From: Chthonomonadales bacterium
GTDB lineage: Bacteria > Armatimonadota > Chthonomonadetes > Chthonomonadales > CAJBBX01
Direction: 5' to 3'
Assembly (NCBI GenBank): GCA_020849275.1
Contig: JADLGO010000050.1
Location: forward strand, 40,600-104,599
Length of the DNA stretch: 64,000 nucleotides
Shown here: positions 44,736 through 53,835 of the stretch, one piece after another
Layout of the letters: each line of letters opens with the position of its first letter
Numbering within the stretch: the stretch's first letter is position 1
Notes under the pieces: generated by a model
Told to the model about the DNA's origin: nothing
Database searches by the model: none
The model's input: only the letters and a program-made list of their open reading frames with translations
Made by a program: the position numbers and the translations under genes

Positions 44736-47393
44736 TCAGCCAGCCGCCGCGTTCCAGAGCGCGTGGATGCTGGCGCGGGTGTCATCGGTCGCTCCCGCGT
44801 AGCGTTCCAGGATGCGCGCGAGCGATTCGGCATGGCGCAGGGCCGTGTGGACGTGCGCGAGGTCGGCCTCGGCCTGCGCACGGCGCGAGGCCAGCGGGGT
44901 GAGCGCGCCGCGGGCCTGCATGCCGCGCCGGCGGCGGGCCGCCTCCACGCACTCGAGCGCCAGGCGGGCGTGGGCGGCTTCGTAGGCGCCGGCCCTGCCC
45001 GCCCGCGCCATCGCGTCGTGGAAGCGCAGCAGCCGCGCGGCGAGCGCCGCGAGGTCGCGGAAGGAGGCAGCGCTCGCCGCCTCCGGGCGCGCGGCGGAAT
45101 CGGCGACACGGCGGCCGTCCATGTAGAGCCGGAGCCGCCCGCCCGGCGAGAAGCTGGCCGCGACCAGGCACCAGCGGCCGACCGGAAGGCGCTCCTCCGC
45201 GCTCACACTCCCCCATGGCGTGACCAGCCGCAGGCCCTCGCGCGGGAAGGTGTCGAGCAGGTAGCCGTCCTCCGCGCCGACGGTCACCTTGTCCAGGATT
45301 CGCGACCCGCCCTCCGGGAGCGCCCCGGCGCGTATGCGCGCGGCCAGCGTCATCCCGTCTGCGGGCTCCAGCGCTGGATGGTCCTCCACCTCCAGATATG
45401 CGCCGCCGGCCAGCCGCCCGGCCGCGACACCGTCGACATCGACCACCGGAACGGCCCGCGCGCAGCGCGCGGCCGGCGCCTCGCCGAGCGAGGGCACCAA
45501 CCCCTCGTGCTGTGCGGCGAGCCGCCAGTGCCCGGCGGGCGCGGCGCGCGGCGGCTCCCCGGCCGCCAGCGACGCCATCTTGGCATCGGAGAGGGCGCCG
45601 CGCCACAGCCAGACGTCCGCGATCTCGCCCACGAATGCGTTCCCACCCTCGCTGCTCGCCCCTATGCGCAGCGGCAATCCGTTGCCGGCGCGGCCGGGCG
45701 GGTCGTGCCAGAACGGGTCTCCCTCGGGGGGCGGGGCCGGCACCCGGTTCCTCGGCAGGCGCTGGGCCTTGCCAGGGGCGGCGTCGCCAAGGAGGAGCTC
45801 CACACGGGCGGTGTCTGGCAGGTCGCGGTAGGGCAGCTCCACGGAGCCGTCAGCGCACGGTACGGGCCTGCCGTTCACGCGGACCTCCCGTAGCGGGCCC
45901 GCGCCGCGCGCCGTCAGGAAGAGCCGCCTGGCGCCGAAGCGCACCGGGAACCGCTGCTCCACGCGCGCGATGCCCGGCGGGACGCGCGGGGTGATGCGCA
46001 GCGCGTGCGCGCCGTAGCGGTAGCCGAACAGTCCTCGCAACAGGGCCGCCGGCACGCCGAACGCGTCGTAGGTAAGATAGATGGGGTGGCGGTACCACGA
46101 CACGGTGCCGCCGAAGTTGCTGAGCGGGTTGTCCAGCGCGTAGCGGTGCGCGAACTCCAGCAGGCGGCGCATGGAACGGCGCGCGTCCTCCCAGGCTCCG
46201 AGCCGGTAGTAGGCCAGGATCATGCGCGCCTCGCAGGTCGACCAATTGGCGCCGTTGACCCAGGTGCCGAACTCCCATATGCCCGTCGGCGGCTGGTACA
46301 TGTCGTCGAGGCCGGGGTAGTTGGTGATCACGAAGTCGTGCGGCCGAAGGCCGCGGATGGCGCCCATCGTGCGCCAGATGCGGGCGGCCCGAGCGTCGTC
46401 CACCACGTCGAGCGCGATGGCGTCGTGGTTCACCACCGCCTCGAAGTAGCCATGTCGCTCCGCGCCGAAGACGCCGTGCCGCGTGCCGTCGGGGTCCAGC
46501 GACTTGACGAAGTACCCGTCGGCGGTCGCCAGGCGCGGCAGCGCCTCCAGCGCGCGGGCGCGCCGTCCCGCGTGCTCTCGGGCGGCCTCCGGCCGGCCTG
46601 CCAGCCGCTCCAGGGCCTCCAGCCGCTCCAGCGCGGCGATGGTGGTGACGGAGAGCCCGGCCAGGTAGGCCATGCCGTAGGTGCCGTCGGGCCTGCGCCA
46701 GCCCGCGTAGCTGGGCGCAAGGAGGTTGCCGGCGGGCCCGGCCAGGTAAAGGCCATTGGACGGGTCGCGCCGGGTCTCGAGGAAGTCCGCGCACCGCTCC
46801 AGCATCGGTAGGTAACGGGAGATGGCGACCCGATCGCGCGTGCTGAGCAGCAGCTCGGCCTGGAGGAGGAGGCCGGCGGCCGTGAACTCGACGCCCCAGT
46901 CGTGGATGTCGGTGCGGCCGTCGCCCTGCTTGTAGACGATCCAGCCCGGGCGAGCCGCGTCGCAGAGGCAGCCGTCGGGCGCGACGCCTCCGAGCGCGCC
47001 GACGCGCCGGCCGTCGCCCATCTGGTCAAACCAGAGGTCCTGCGCGTTCTGGAGGAACGTGAGGTAGGGTTCCTCCAGAAACGGGATCGAGCATAGCGTC
47101 GGTCCGTAGCTGTTCTGGATCCACCAGGCGTTCCACGTCGGCCCCTCGGTGAACCCGTTCCACGCCGGATCGTAGAGCATGGCCAGGTTCTGCAGCTCGG
47201 GGTCCGGCGCGAGCATGCGCCGGGCCGCGTTCAGCAGTGATAGGTAGTGCGCGTCTCCCTCACCGCCGATGTAGCGGCCCTCGTAGGTGGCCCCGGTAGT
47301 CGCGCCCGTCCCGCCCATCGTCGCCGCCCCCGCGCAGCCCGCCAGGAACGCGCGTCGCCCGATCCGCGCGCCCTCGCCCTCTCGCGGCCGCAT
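44736..47393 (-). CDS. Tat lipoprotein: six-hairpin glycosidase with LamG-like domain
   Basis: 885 residues. RIGRRAFLAGCAGAA combines a twin-arginine motif with a lipobox (LAGC), so it is folded inside, exported by Tat and lipid-anchored. Residues about 60-500 look like an (alpha/alpha)6 glycosidase: TEGPTWNAWWIQNSYGPTL, DIHDWGVEFTAAGLLLQAELLL, GIWEFGTWVNGANWSTCEARMILAYYRLG. A beta-sandwich follows (about 500-560). Residues about 570-770 form a LamG/concanavalin-like lectin domain (ADVWLWRGALSDAKMASLAAGEPP, LRLYMDGRRVADS). The end is helical. It should act on a plant or microbial polysaccharide; specificity unknown. Confidence 0.83.
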   Translation of the reverse strand: MRPREGEGARIGRRAFLAGCAGAATMGGTGATTGATYEGRYIGGEGDAHYLSLLNAARRMLAPDPELQNLAMLYDPAWNGFTEGPTWNAWWIQNSYGPTLCSIPFLEEPYLTFLQNAQDLWFDQMGDGRRVGALGGVAPDGCLCDAARPGWIVYKQGDGRTDIHDWGVEFTAAGLLLQAELLLSTRDRVAISRYLPMLERCADFLETRRDPSNGLYLAGPAGNLLAPSYAGWRRPDGTYGMAYLAGLSVTTIAALERLEALERLAGRPEAAREHAGRRARALEALPRLATADGYFVKSLDPDGTRHGVFGAERHGYFEAVVNHDAIALDVVDDARAARIWRTMGAIRGLRPHDFVITNYPGLDDMYQPPTGIWEFGTWVNGANWSTCEARMILAYYRLGAWEDARRSMRRLLEFAHRYALDNPLSNFGGTVSWYRHPIYLTYDAFGVPAALLRGLFGYRYGAHALRITPRVPPGIARVEQRFPVRFGARRLFLTARGAGPLREVRVNGRPVPCADGSVELPYRDLPDTARVELLLGDAAPGKAQRLPRNRVPAPPPEGDPFWHDPPGRAGNGLPLRIGASSEGGNAFVGEIADVWLWRGALSDAKMASLAAGEPPRAAPAGHWRLAAQHEGLVPSLGEAPAARCARAVPVVDVDGVAAGRLAGGAYLEVEDHPALEPADGMTLAARIRAGALPEGGSRILDKVTVGAEDGYLLDTFPREGLRLVTPWGSVSAEERLPVGRWCLVAASFSPGGRLRLYMDGRRVADSAARPEAASAASFRDLAALAARLLRFHDAMARAGRAGAYEAAHARLALECVEAARRRRGMQARGALTPLASRRAQAEADLAHVHTALRHAESLARILERYAGATDDTRASIHALWNAAAG

Positions 47394-47655
47394 CGATCCC
47401 CTCCAGCCCCTCCAGGTCCGGCCATTCCGTCATGGTTTCCGCGGCTCGCTCAGGGCCAACGGGCCGCGCGCGGCCGGCGCAGCCGAAGCCGATGCCGTCG
47501 CTGTCGCTTCGGTGGTGTCGCCGGCCATCCGCATCGAGCTCGAGACGCCGGTCCCCTTGCCCTGAGGTTCCGTGCCGCCGCCGCGTTTCCTGCATGCGCC
47601 GCTTGGAGCGCCGCCGGCACGCGCCGAGCGGTTGCCGACCCCGACGGGGCAGCCA

Positions 47656-48072
47656 TCAGGGGGCGGACGGCGCCACCTCCAGATGGCTCATCACCGTGTA
47701 CTCCTTGCCCGCGGCCTTCGCGGCAACGGCCTCGGCAATCTTCTTCTGTTGCTCCGTCGGCACGGTACCCTTGAGGTGCACCGTGCCGCCGCTGGTGTCG
47801 ACGTCGATGTCGTCCCACCGCAGCTTCTTGCCGGTGGTCATAAGGCGGTTCTTCACCTTCGCCGTCGTGGCGATGTTGTCGGCGGTCTGCGCGATCGTGT
47901 CGCCCGCCTGCTCCGCTGCGCTCCCCACGCCGCGGGCGGCCTCGTCGGCCGAGCGGGCCGCGCTCCGCGCCGACTGCTCGGCGGCCGTGTCGGTGCGGTC
48001 GTTGGAGTTACATCCATAGAGCGTCGCCAGCAAAAGCAGTGCGGCGATGGCCGCCGCTCGGTGCGTCCTCAT
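47656..48072 (-). CDS. BON-domain lipoprotein
   Basis: 138 residues. The signal ends in the lipobox LYGC, so it is lipid-anchored. An Ala/Ser/Glu-rich helical linker is followed by one BON domain (KVKNRLMTTGKKLRWDDIDVDTSGGTVHLKGTVPTEQQKKIAEAVAAKAAG). BON domains bind phospholipid or peptidoglycan-associated surfaces in envelope-stress proteins such as OsmY. The 47394-47655 gap upstream of the glycosidase start shows nothing clear. Confidence 0.88.
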   Translation of the reverse strand: MRTHRAAAIAALLLLATLYGCNSNDRTDTAAEQSARSAARSADEAARGVGSAAEQAGDTIAQTADNIATTAKVKNRLMTTGKKLRWDDIDVDTSGGTVHLKGTVPTEQQKKIAEAVAAKAAGKEYTVMSHLEVAPSAP

Positions 48073-48386
48073 TGCCTCGTCCCTTTCCCGCGTCGCTCAG
48101 CAGCTCAGTGCTCCACCATGGAGGGCTCGCCACGCTGCTGCCAGACAGGCTCAGCGAGGAGCGCAGGGCGGGCCCGCGGCTCGCGAAGCGCCCGTGGCCG
48201 AACACCTTCTCCGCGGTCGCGCCCATGTTGCGCTCGCGCGCTGCCGGCAGCAGGAGCCCGCCGGCCGCCGTCACGAGCCAGCCGGCCATGCCGAGCGCGG
48301 CCAGCACGGCGGCATGGGGGGCGTGTCGGATCGCCGATGGGCCATAGGACGCCGGCCCGCTCTGGTCGGTTCCCGCGGCCGCCCAA
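48073..48386. other. Intergenic stretch without a supported gene
   Basis: A minus-strand frame across this gap includes one hydrophobic segment (VLAALGMAGWLVTAAGGLLL). It overlaps coding sequence on both sides, lacks a ribosome site and loses protein character towards its end. It may be a decayed small membrane protein. I do not call a gene. Confidence 0.4.
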
Positions 48387-50606
48387 TCAGCCCTCACCGC
48401 GCGGCGCGCCATGCAGCGGGCACGGGCCAACCGGCGACTTCTCAGCGCCTCGCCGCGGCAGGGTCACCGGGCACCAGGGAGTCGCCCGCATCCCGGACTC
48501 GGCGCACACAGCCCCCTCCGGCGCCGGCAGCGAGGGGGCCGCGCGCATGGGGCCGGCGGTGCCGGCGCTCGCGAGCCTCGTCGGCGCGCTCACGGCGGGC
48601 GCGGCGACAATGGCGGACGCGCCGGCGGGGGCCTGGGAGACCGCCGCCGGCGCCCGCGAAGCCAGCTGCATCCGGGCGACGCGATGCTCTGGCAGGTCCC
48701 GACGCCGGTTCACCTCCCGCTGACGCGGAGCGGCGACGCGCATGAAGCGCGCCCAGATCGGCGCGGCCGCGTTGCCGCCGGTGGCGCCCGCCATCGGCAG
48801 GTAACGCAGGCGGGCGCCGGGCCGGCGCTCCGGGTGTGCCAGCCATACCACCGCGACGAGATCGGGCGTGTAGCCCGCGAACCAGGCATCGCGGTGCGCG
48901 TTCGTGGTGCCGGTCTTGCCGCGCGCCTCCGGCACGCGAGCGGCGGCCTGTCCGGTGCCGTGCAGCACCACCTCGCGCAGCGCCTCATTCATCTGCATCG
49001 TCGTCGTTGGCTGCAGCGGGTCCGGGCGGCGGCGGGCCCAAGGGTCGTCCTCCTCCAGCACGCGCCCGGAGCTATCCTCCACGCGCGCGATGCCGTTGGG
49101 CAGGTACGACTGCCCGTTGGCCGCGAACACGCCGTACGCCGCCGCCAGGTCGATGGGATGGACCGCGGAGGCCCCGAGCGCGAGCGAGCGGAAGCCCGCC
49201 ATGGGCGTCGTTATCCCCATGCGCCGCGCGTAGACGCGCACCAGGTCGACGCCGGTGCGGTCGATGGTCCGCACGGCGACCGTGTTGACCGAACGGCGGA
49301 TCGCGTCGAGCACCGTGACGCCGGCGCCGCTGCGACCGCCGCCGTAGTTGCGGACCATCCAGGCCCCGTCCGAGGCCGGATCGAGGGGCGGGCGGTCAGC
49401 GACCGACCCCTCCAGAGAAACCGCGCCGACATCGAGGGCGGCGGCGTAGAGGATGCCCTTGAAGGCGGAGCCAGGCTGGCGCAGGCCGTTGACGGCCGCG
49501 TTGAAGCTGTCCTCGCGGTAGTCGGTTCCGCCCACCATGGCGCGGACGTTGCCGGTATGGGGGTTCAGGCAGACGAGAGCACCCTGCGTTGCGCCGCGCG
49601 GCAGGCGTCCGGAGAGCGCCTTCTCGGCGGCTTTCTGCATGCGCCAGTCGAGCGTTGTCACCACGCGCATGCCGCGTTCGATGGCGTCCTGCCCGTAGCG
49701 ACGCTCCAGCGTGCGCATCACCCAGTCCACGAAGTACGGGGCGCGCCGCGGCGGTAGCCTCCTCAGCGCCGATGCGACGCGGAGCGGCTGCGCGAGCGCC
49801 TCGTCGAGTTCCGGGTGGGAGATGCGCCCGTTCCGAAGCATCCGGCGCAGCACCTGGTCGCGGCGTGCGCGCGCGGCGTCGGGCCGCCGGTAGGGCGAAA
49901 GCCCCTCCGGGCTCCGGGCCAGGCCGGCGAGCAGCGCGGCCTGCGACAGCGTAAGGCGGTCGGCGCTGGTACCGAAGTAGGTGCGCGCGGCCATCTCCGC
50001 GCCGTAGGCGCCGTGGCCGTAGTAGATCTGGTTCAGATAGAGCTCGAGGATCCTGCGCTTGTCGAGCACCTGCTCCACGCGAATCGCAGTGAGCAGCTCG
50101 CGCACCTTGCGCCGCAGCGTCTTGCGGCGGCCGACGCCGAACTCCGGCACGTTGCGCACGAGTTGCTGCGTGATGGTGCTTGCGCCCTGGCCGGCGGGGT
50201 CTCCCGACAGGAGGTTGGCCCAGAGCGCTCTCGCGATCGCCCGGGAATCCCAGCCGTCGTGAGAGTAGAACCGCTCGTCTTCCACGGCGAGCGTGGCCTG
50301 GACGAGGCGTGGGGAGATCGACTCGATGGGCACGACGCGGCGGCGGTCGGTCCGGAGTGTCCACAGAACGACGCCGTCGTGGGACATAACGGTGGTGGTG
50401 CGCGCCGGGTCGAAGGCGGCGATCGCCTCAACCGAAGGAAGTGTGGTCGCGATAGCGGCCAGCATCAGGTCGGCCGCAACGCCGAGGGCGGCGAGCACGG
50501 CGAGCGAGACCAGGGCGGCTACGGCGGCGACGCGCCGCAGACGATGGCCGCGCCGGACAGGGGCGGGGAAGATCGCGTGGCCACGGGCGACATCGATCTT
50601 GGCCAT
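48387..50606 (-). CDS. Class A penicillin-binding protein (PBP1A type)
   Basis: 739 residues. One N-terminal membrane helix (about 25-50) precedes a GT51 glycosyltransferase domain with EDERFYSHDGWD, GASTITQQL and RRKVRELLTAIRVEQVLDKRRILELYLNQIYYG. A transpeptidase domain follows with the active-site Ser in PGSAFKG, the second motif SVN (RRSVNTVAV) and KTG in GKTGTTNAH. It polymerises and cross-links peptidoglycan at the membrane. The last 100 residues are Pro/Ala-rich and end in a small Cys-containing segment. It is alone in its transcription unit, with no mrcA-type neighbours. Confidence 0.96.
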   Translation of the reverse strand: MAKIDVARGHAIFPAPVRRGHRLRRVAAVAALVSLAVLAALGVAADLMLAAIATTLPSVEAIAAFDPARTTTVMSHDGVVLWTLRTDRRRVVPIESISPRLVQATLAVEDERFYSHDGWDSRAIARALWANLLSGDPAGQGASTITQQLVRNVPEFGVGRRKTLRRKVRELLTAIRVEQVLDKRRILELYLNQIYYGHGAYGAEMAARTYFGTSADRLTLSQAALLAGLARSPEGLSPYRRPDAARARRDQVLRRMLRNGRISHPELDEALAQPLRVASALRRLPPRRAPYFVDWVMRTLERRYGQDAIERGMRVVTTLDWRMQKAAEKALSGRLPRGATQGALVCLNPHTGNVRAMVGGTDYREDSFNAAVNGLRQPGSAFKGILYAAALDVGAVSLEGSVADRPPLDPASDGAWMVRNYGGGRSGAGVTVLDAIRRSVNTVAVRTIDRTGVDLVRVYARRMGITTPMAGFRSLALGASAVHPIDLAAAYGVFAANGQSYLPNGIARVEDSSGRVLEEDDPWARRRPDPLQPTTTMQMNEALREVVLHGTGQAAARVPEARGKTGTTNAHRDAWFAGYTPDLVAVVWLAHPERRPGARLRYLPMAGATGGNAAAPIWARFMRVAAPRQREVNRRRDLPEHRVARMQLASRAPAAVSQAPAGASAIVAAPAVSAPTRLASAGTAGPMRAAPSLPAPEGAVCAESGMRATPWCPVTLPRRGAEKSPVGPCPLHGAPRGEG

Positions 50607-50983
50607 GGCGGATCCCTGTGCGCGGCGGGCTCGCGGCGTCCAGATCGGCTCGCCATGAGCCCCGTTGCGCTTCGCCCCGTCCGCGGGGGCGGACGGGGCG
50701 GATGGCGTGGGGCACGGGCCCCGTTATGTGCATAGCGCCTGCCCGGTGCCCATGAATGTGCACTGGCAGGCGCTCCTGGCCTTGGGCCGGGCCGACAAGC
50801 AAGGCCAGCCCGGCTTCCGCGATCCCACCCCCAAACCTGCCGGCGACTACAATCTACATGTCGTCGCGCTTCGGCGAACGGTTCCGCGCTCGTGGGGGAC
50901 TCAGACGGGCGCCGCCAGGGTCAGTCGGCGCGGGAGGCGCCCGCCCTGGCGGCGCATGACAGCACGCTCATCGTCGTTTCGGT
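50607..50983. other. Intergenic region with a 28-nt perfect GC hairpin
   Basis: No gene is supported here. At 50673-50700, CGCCCCGTCCGC and its exact complement enclose a GGGG loop. The hairpin is 67 nt upstream of the PBP start on the minus strand. It could end the KGG-protein transcript coming from the right or form in the PBP leader. Confidence 0.5.
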
Positions 50984-51238
50984 CTAGCTCTTCGACTCAT
51001 CCTTCGGGGCGCTGGGCGTCTTGCGGCGCGCAACCCCGCCCTTGCGGCCGATGGCGGCCATGTGCTCGCGATCCCGGCTGACGCTCACGCCGCCCTTGCG
51101 GCCGGCCTCGCGGGCCTCCTCGGAACTGAACTCGTGCGCCGTGCCGCGCTCGTGAGCAACCTTGCCGCCCTTGCTGGCGATCTCTCGCTGCTTGCGCTCG
51201 TTCATTGCGGCGAAGCCGCGGTTGCTCGTGTTCGCCAT
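50984..51238 (-). CDS. KGG-repeat (con-10/GsiB-like) stress protein
   Basis: 84 residues from the second of two adjacent ATGs (51238), which is best spaced from AAAGGAG. Three KGG units (IASKGGKVAHERGTAHEFSS, EEAREAGRKGGVSVSRD, AAIGRKGGVARRK) define the stress-induced hydrophilic family. Such proteins are disordered, abundant under dehydration or general stress, and soluble. It lies near two ECF sigma factors and a YeaQ-like protein, agreeing with a stress locus. Confidence 0.87.
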   Translation of the reverse strand: MANTSNRGFAAMNERKQREIASKGGKVAHERGTAHEFSSEEAREAGRKGGVSVSRDREHMAAIGRKGGVARRKTPSAPKDESKS

Positions 51239-51498
51239 CATGGAACTCCTTTCGCGCCCAACTGTGCTCATGCTAGGGGAGCCGGCGTCCGCCGACACGT
51301 GTCGAAGAAGTCGACGAACTCGTCAGATATGTTCCCATACGTGCTTCCCGCGGCTTTCGTATGCATGGCGAGCACAGCTTTTTCGCGGGACGCTCCCGAC
51401 CGGAACAGGGCGAGGATGGGACGCGTCTCTTGGAGCGTTCGGGGCCGCCGCGGGGATTTCGCCGCCGGCGCGGGCCCCGCAGACTGTGAGCGAGCAAC

Positions 51499-52281
51499 AT
51501 GAGCATCACCCGCAACAACATGAATAGGCGTGCGGCGAGGAGCCGCGCCGGATGGCTGGCGGCGGCCATGGCCGCCGGAGCCCTGCTCTGTACGGCGCCC
51601 GCGATGGCCCAGGATGTGAGCCATATGGTCCGCGGCCGCACCGGCCTGCCCACTGTCCGAGAGGGAGAGGGGCGCATCTGGATGGAGCGCGGAGTTGTGA
51701 ACATGAACGTCCGGGACGACCAGATCCGCACCGTGCAGACGTTCCGTCTGCAGTACCCCGGCCCACCCCTGGAGCACGACCCGCTGCGCGCGAAGATCGC
51801 GGTGCGCGAGGACTTCTTCCGCAAGGGTGAGGGCAAGGGCGACGTAACGCTCGGGCAGGCGCGCGGGTTCAGCAGCTTCGCCGTGTGGATCGACGGCCAG
51901 CGCGTGCCGTCGGAGAAGACAAGCTGGGAGCTGAACGACGCCAGGGACACCGCCACGCGCTGGCGCAACTTCCGCCTGGACTTCCGGCCCGGGCAGCGCC
52001 ACTACCTGCGCATCGTCTCCGTGGCGCCGGTGGGGTGGCAGGGGGCGCACCCGGTCATCGACTTCGTGTCGAAGGATCTGGGCCACTGGCGCGGCGTGCC
52101 GGACTACCTTGAGCTGAAGGTGAGCGCGCCGGGCACCATGGAGGCGCGCGTGGACGGCATTGAGCCGAAGCCGACCAACGTGAGCGCCGGCGGCATCCGG
52201 TGGGTCTACCGCAAGGCGGTTCCGGACCGCGACGTGTTCGTCATGTTGCCGCCGGGCAGCCGATCGGCCATGGGTCGCTGA
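51499..52281 (+). CDS. Secreted beta-rich protein of unknown function
   Basis: 260 residues. A signal peptide (RAGWLAAAMAAGALLCTAPAMA-Q) is followed by a mature part that is mostly beta strand. It has FRLQYPGPPLEHDPLRAKIAVREDFF, SSFAVWIDGQRVPSEKTSWELND and a C-terminal VRWVYRK-like segment. This looks like a surface or periplasmic binding domain. No family was recognised. Its stop is followed by a strong hairpin at 52314-52345, and the ECF sigma leader begins immediately afterwards. Confidence 0.72.
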   Translation: MSITRNNMNRRAARSRAGWLAAAMAAGALLCTAPAMAQDVSHMVRGRTGLPTVREGEGRIWMERGVVNMNVRDDQIRTVQTFRLQYPGPPLEHDPLRAKIAVREDFFRKGEGKGDVTLGQARGFSSFAVWIDGQRVPSEKTSWELNDARDTATRWRNFRLDFRPGQRHYLRIVSVAPVGWQGAHPVIDFVSKDLGHWRGVPDYLELKVSAPGTMEARVDGIEPKPTNVSAGGIRWVYRKAVPDRDVFVMLPPGSRSAMGR

Positions 52282-52313
52282 CGGAGGCGAGGCCGATCGT
52301 GGAGGCACAACGC

Positions 52314-52345
52314 GCGGGGAGCCGGAACTATTGCCGGCTCCCCGC
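52314..52345 (+). terminator. GC hairpin ending the secreted protein gene
   Basis: A 12-bp perfect stem (core arms GGGGAGCCGG 52316-52325 and CCGGCTCCCC 52334-52343) with an 8-nt loop lies 33 nt after the stop codon. No T-run follows. Confidence 0.6.
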
Positions 52346-52363
52346 CGTCTATTGAGGTGTAGC

Positions 52364-52504
52364 GCAGCGAACGCTGCCCGAGCAATTTGGTGGGTACGCG
52401 GTACCCACGGGTCGGACGTGGCCCTGTCTGTCACGTTGCGACGAGGCCAGGAGCGCCTTGGCTCCGGCGGAGGGATTCCGCCGGGACCGGGGCGCTCTTT
52501 GTTT
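52364..52504 (+). promoter_or_regulatory. Hairpin-rich leader with terminator before an ECF sigma gene
   Basis: Successive perfect hairpins are GCAGC/GCTGC (52364-52377), GTGGGTAC/GTACCCAC (52390-52408) and ACGTG/CACGT (52416-52436). Then comes a long stem with GAGCGCC 52451-52457 against GGCGCTC 52491-52497, enclosing CCGGCGGA 52464-52471 against TCCGCCGG 52477-52484. The stem is followed by TTTGTTT (52498-52504), 28 nt before the sigma-factor start. This is intrinsic-terminator geometry inside a leader, as in the glnA leader. Ligand or trigger unknown. Confidence 0.55.
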
Positions 52505-52531
52505 GCTCTGAGCACGATGGAGGAACGACAG

Positions 52532-53242
52532 ATGCAGAGCCTGCAGACAACGCCGGCCGGTAGCGTGAGCCGTGGCGTCCGCCACGGCGTTCCGGTCGCA
52601 CCGAACCATTACGACGCGAGCCCGAAGCGCCCGGCCGCGCGGGCCCGCCGCGAGGTGGACGCCCTCTCCACCGAGGACCTTCTGGAGTTGTGCCGCCAGG
52701 GCGACACGGCGGCGGTGAGGGTGCTGCTCGGCCGCTTCGAGCGCCCCATCTTCCACCTGGCCTTTCGCCTTGCAGGCAACTACGACGATGCCCATGACGT
52801 GGCTGCCGAAGCCTTCCTGCGGATATGCCAGGTGATCCACACCTGCAAGTCGGCGGTCACCCTGCCGGCCTGGATCAACCGCATCGTTGCCAACGTCTTC
52901 TACGACATTCGCCGCCGCGCCCAGCGCGCCCCCGCCGTCTCGCTCGACGCCCTGATGGAGCGCACCAACGGCAGCTTCCTGGCTGCCAAGGAGACCGTTC
53001 CCACGTCGCCGCAGATGTGCGTGGAGGAGCAGGAGCGCCGCACCATCCTGGACGGAGCCATCGCGGACCTGCCCAACTATCAGCGCAAGATGGTCCGCCT
53101 CTTCTACCAGGAGGACCGCAGCTACGGCGAGATCGCGGACATCATGGGAATTCCGGTGGGCACGGTGAAGTCGCGGCTGAGCCGCGCCCGCCTGGCCCTT
53201 CAGCAGCGCCTCGAGCCCTACCGCGGCGCGCTCGTGAGCTGA
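52532..53242 (+). CDS. ECF-family RNA polymerase sigma factor
   Basis: 236 residues from the ATG at 52532 (ggaggaacgacag); an ATG at 52517 overlaps that ribosome site. Region 2 is at about 65-125 (YDDAHDVAAEAFLRICQVIH, TLPAWINRIVANVFYDIRRRAQ). Region 4 is at about 170-225 (YQRKMVRLFYQEDRSYGEIADIMGIPVGTVKSRLSRARLALQQRL). The N-terminal 45 residues are an extra disordered extension. No anti-sigma gene follows; the next gene is a YeaQ-type membrane protein. Control seems to act at the leader RNA. Confidence 0.92.
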   Translation: MQSLQTTPAGSVSRGVRHGVPVAPNHYDASPKRPAARARREVDALSTEDLLELCRQGDTAAVRVLLGRFERPIFHLAFRLAGNYDDAHDVAAEAFLRICQVIHTCKSAVTLPAWINRIVANVFYDIRRRAQRAPAVSLDALMERTNGSFLAAKETVPTSPQMCVEEQERRTILDGAIADLPNYQRKMVRLFYQEDRSYGEIADIMGIPVGTVKSRLSRARLALQQRLEPYRGALVS

Positions 53243-53338
53243 ACCGAGCCGCGCTGGCGCCAGGCGGAGAAGCGCGGCGCCGGTTCGACCTGACAGACAC
53301 CGTGTGACAGGGGCGCTACGCGCCCGATGGAGATGGAG

Positions 53339-53599
53339 ATGGGGATCCTCTGGTGGATCGTTGTCGGCGTCATCGCCGGTTTCCTGGCGAAGGCGGCCGT
53401 GCCCGGCGAGGGGCCGGGCGGAGTCCTTGGCGATCTGGTGACCGGCATCGTGGGCGCGATCATCGGTGGCTGGATCATGAGCGCCCTGGGCTTCGTTGGC
53501 CCGGGAGGCATGGTCTGGAGCATCATCGTCGCGTTCATCGGCGCGGTCGTGCTGCTGCTGATCTTGCGGATGGCCACCGGACGGCGCACCTACGTGTGA
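53339..53599 (+). CDS. GlsB/YeaQ/YmgE-family membrane protein
   Basis: 86 residues from the ATG at 53339, the third of three close ATGs and the one with ggag upstream. Three helices carry the family pattern GILWWIVVGVIAGFLAKAAV, GDLVTGIVGAIIGGWIM and VWSIIVAFIGAVVLLLILRM. These transglycosylase-associated-named proteins are general-stress membrane proteins with no proven enzyme activity. A perfect GC hairpin (53617-53636) follows the stop. Confidence 0.9.
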   Translation: MGILWWIVVGVIAGFLAKAAVPGEGPGGVLGDLVTGIVGAIIGGWIMSALGFVGPGGMVWSIIVAFIGAVVLLLILRMATGRRTYV

Positions 53600-53616
53600 C
53601 CTCACTCTCACGGGCC

Positions 53617-53636
53617 GCCCGCGCTCCGGCGCGGGC
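53617..53636 (+). terminator. GC hairpin after the YeaQ-like gene
   Basis: GCCCGCGC and GCGCGGGC pair around a TCCG tetraloop 18 nt after the stop. No T-run follows. Confidence 0.5.
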
Positions 53637-53835
53637 CGTCCGGCACGGAGGGCCCGGCCAGCGGCTAGCGCCAGGGCCTTCCACAGGCGGCCGCCGCCTC
53701 GAGGCGCGGCGCGCCAACGGCGAGGACCGGTGTCGGCCCTTGCCGGATAGCGACGCAAGGCATGAAGCAACCGCACCGTGCGACAGCCCACGAAGGCTCG
53801 CGACCAGCATGCGAAGCCGCACGAGGAGGAATGGC

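Noticed and set aside
48008..48430. A 140-codon minus-strand frame across the gap between the BON lipoprotein and the PBP
   Set aside because: It overlaps coding sequence at both ends, lacks a ribosome site and has only one hydrophobic stretch. It may be a remnant but is not a supported gene.
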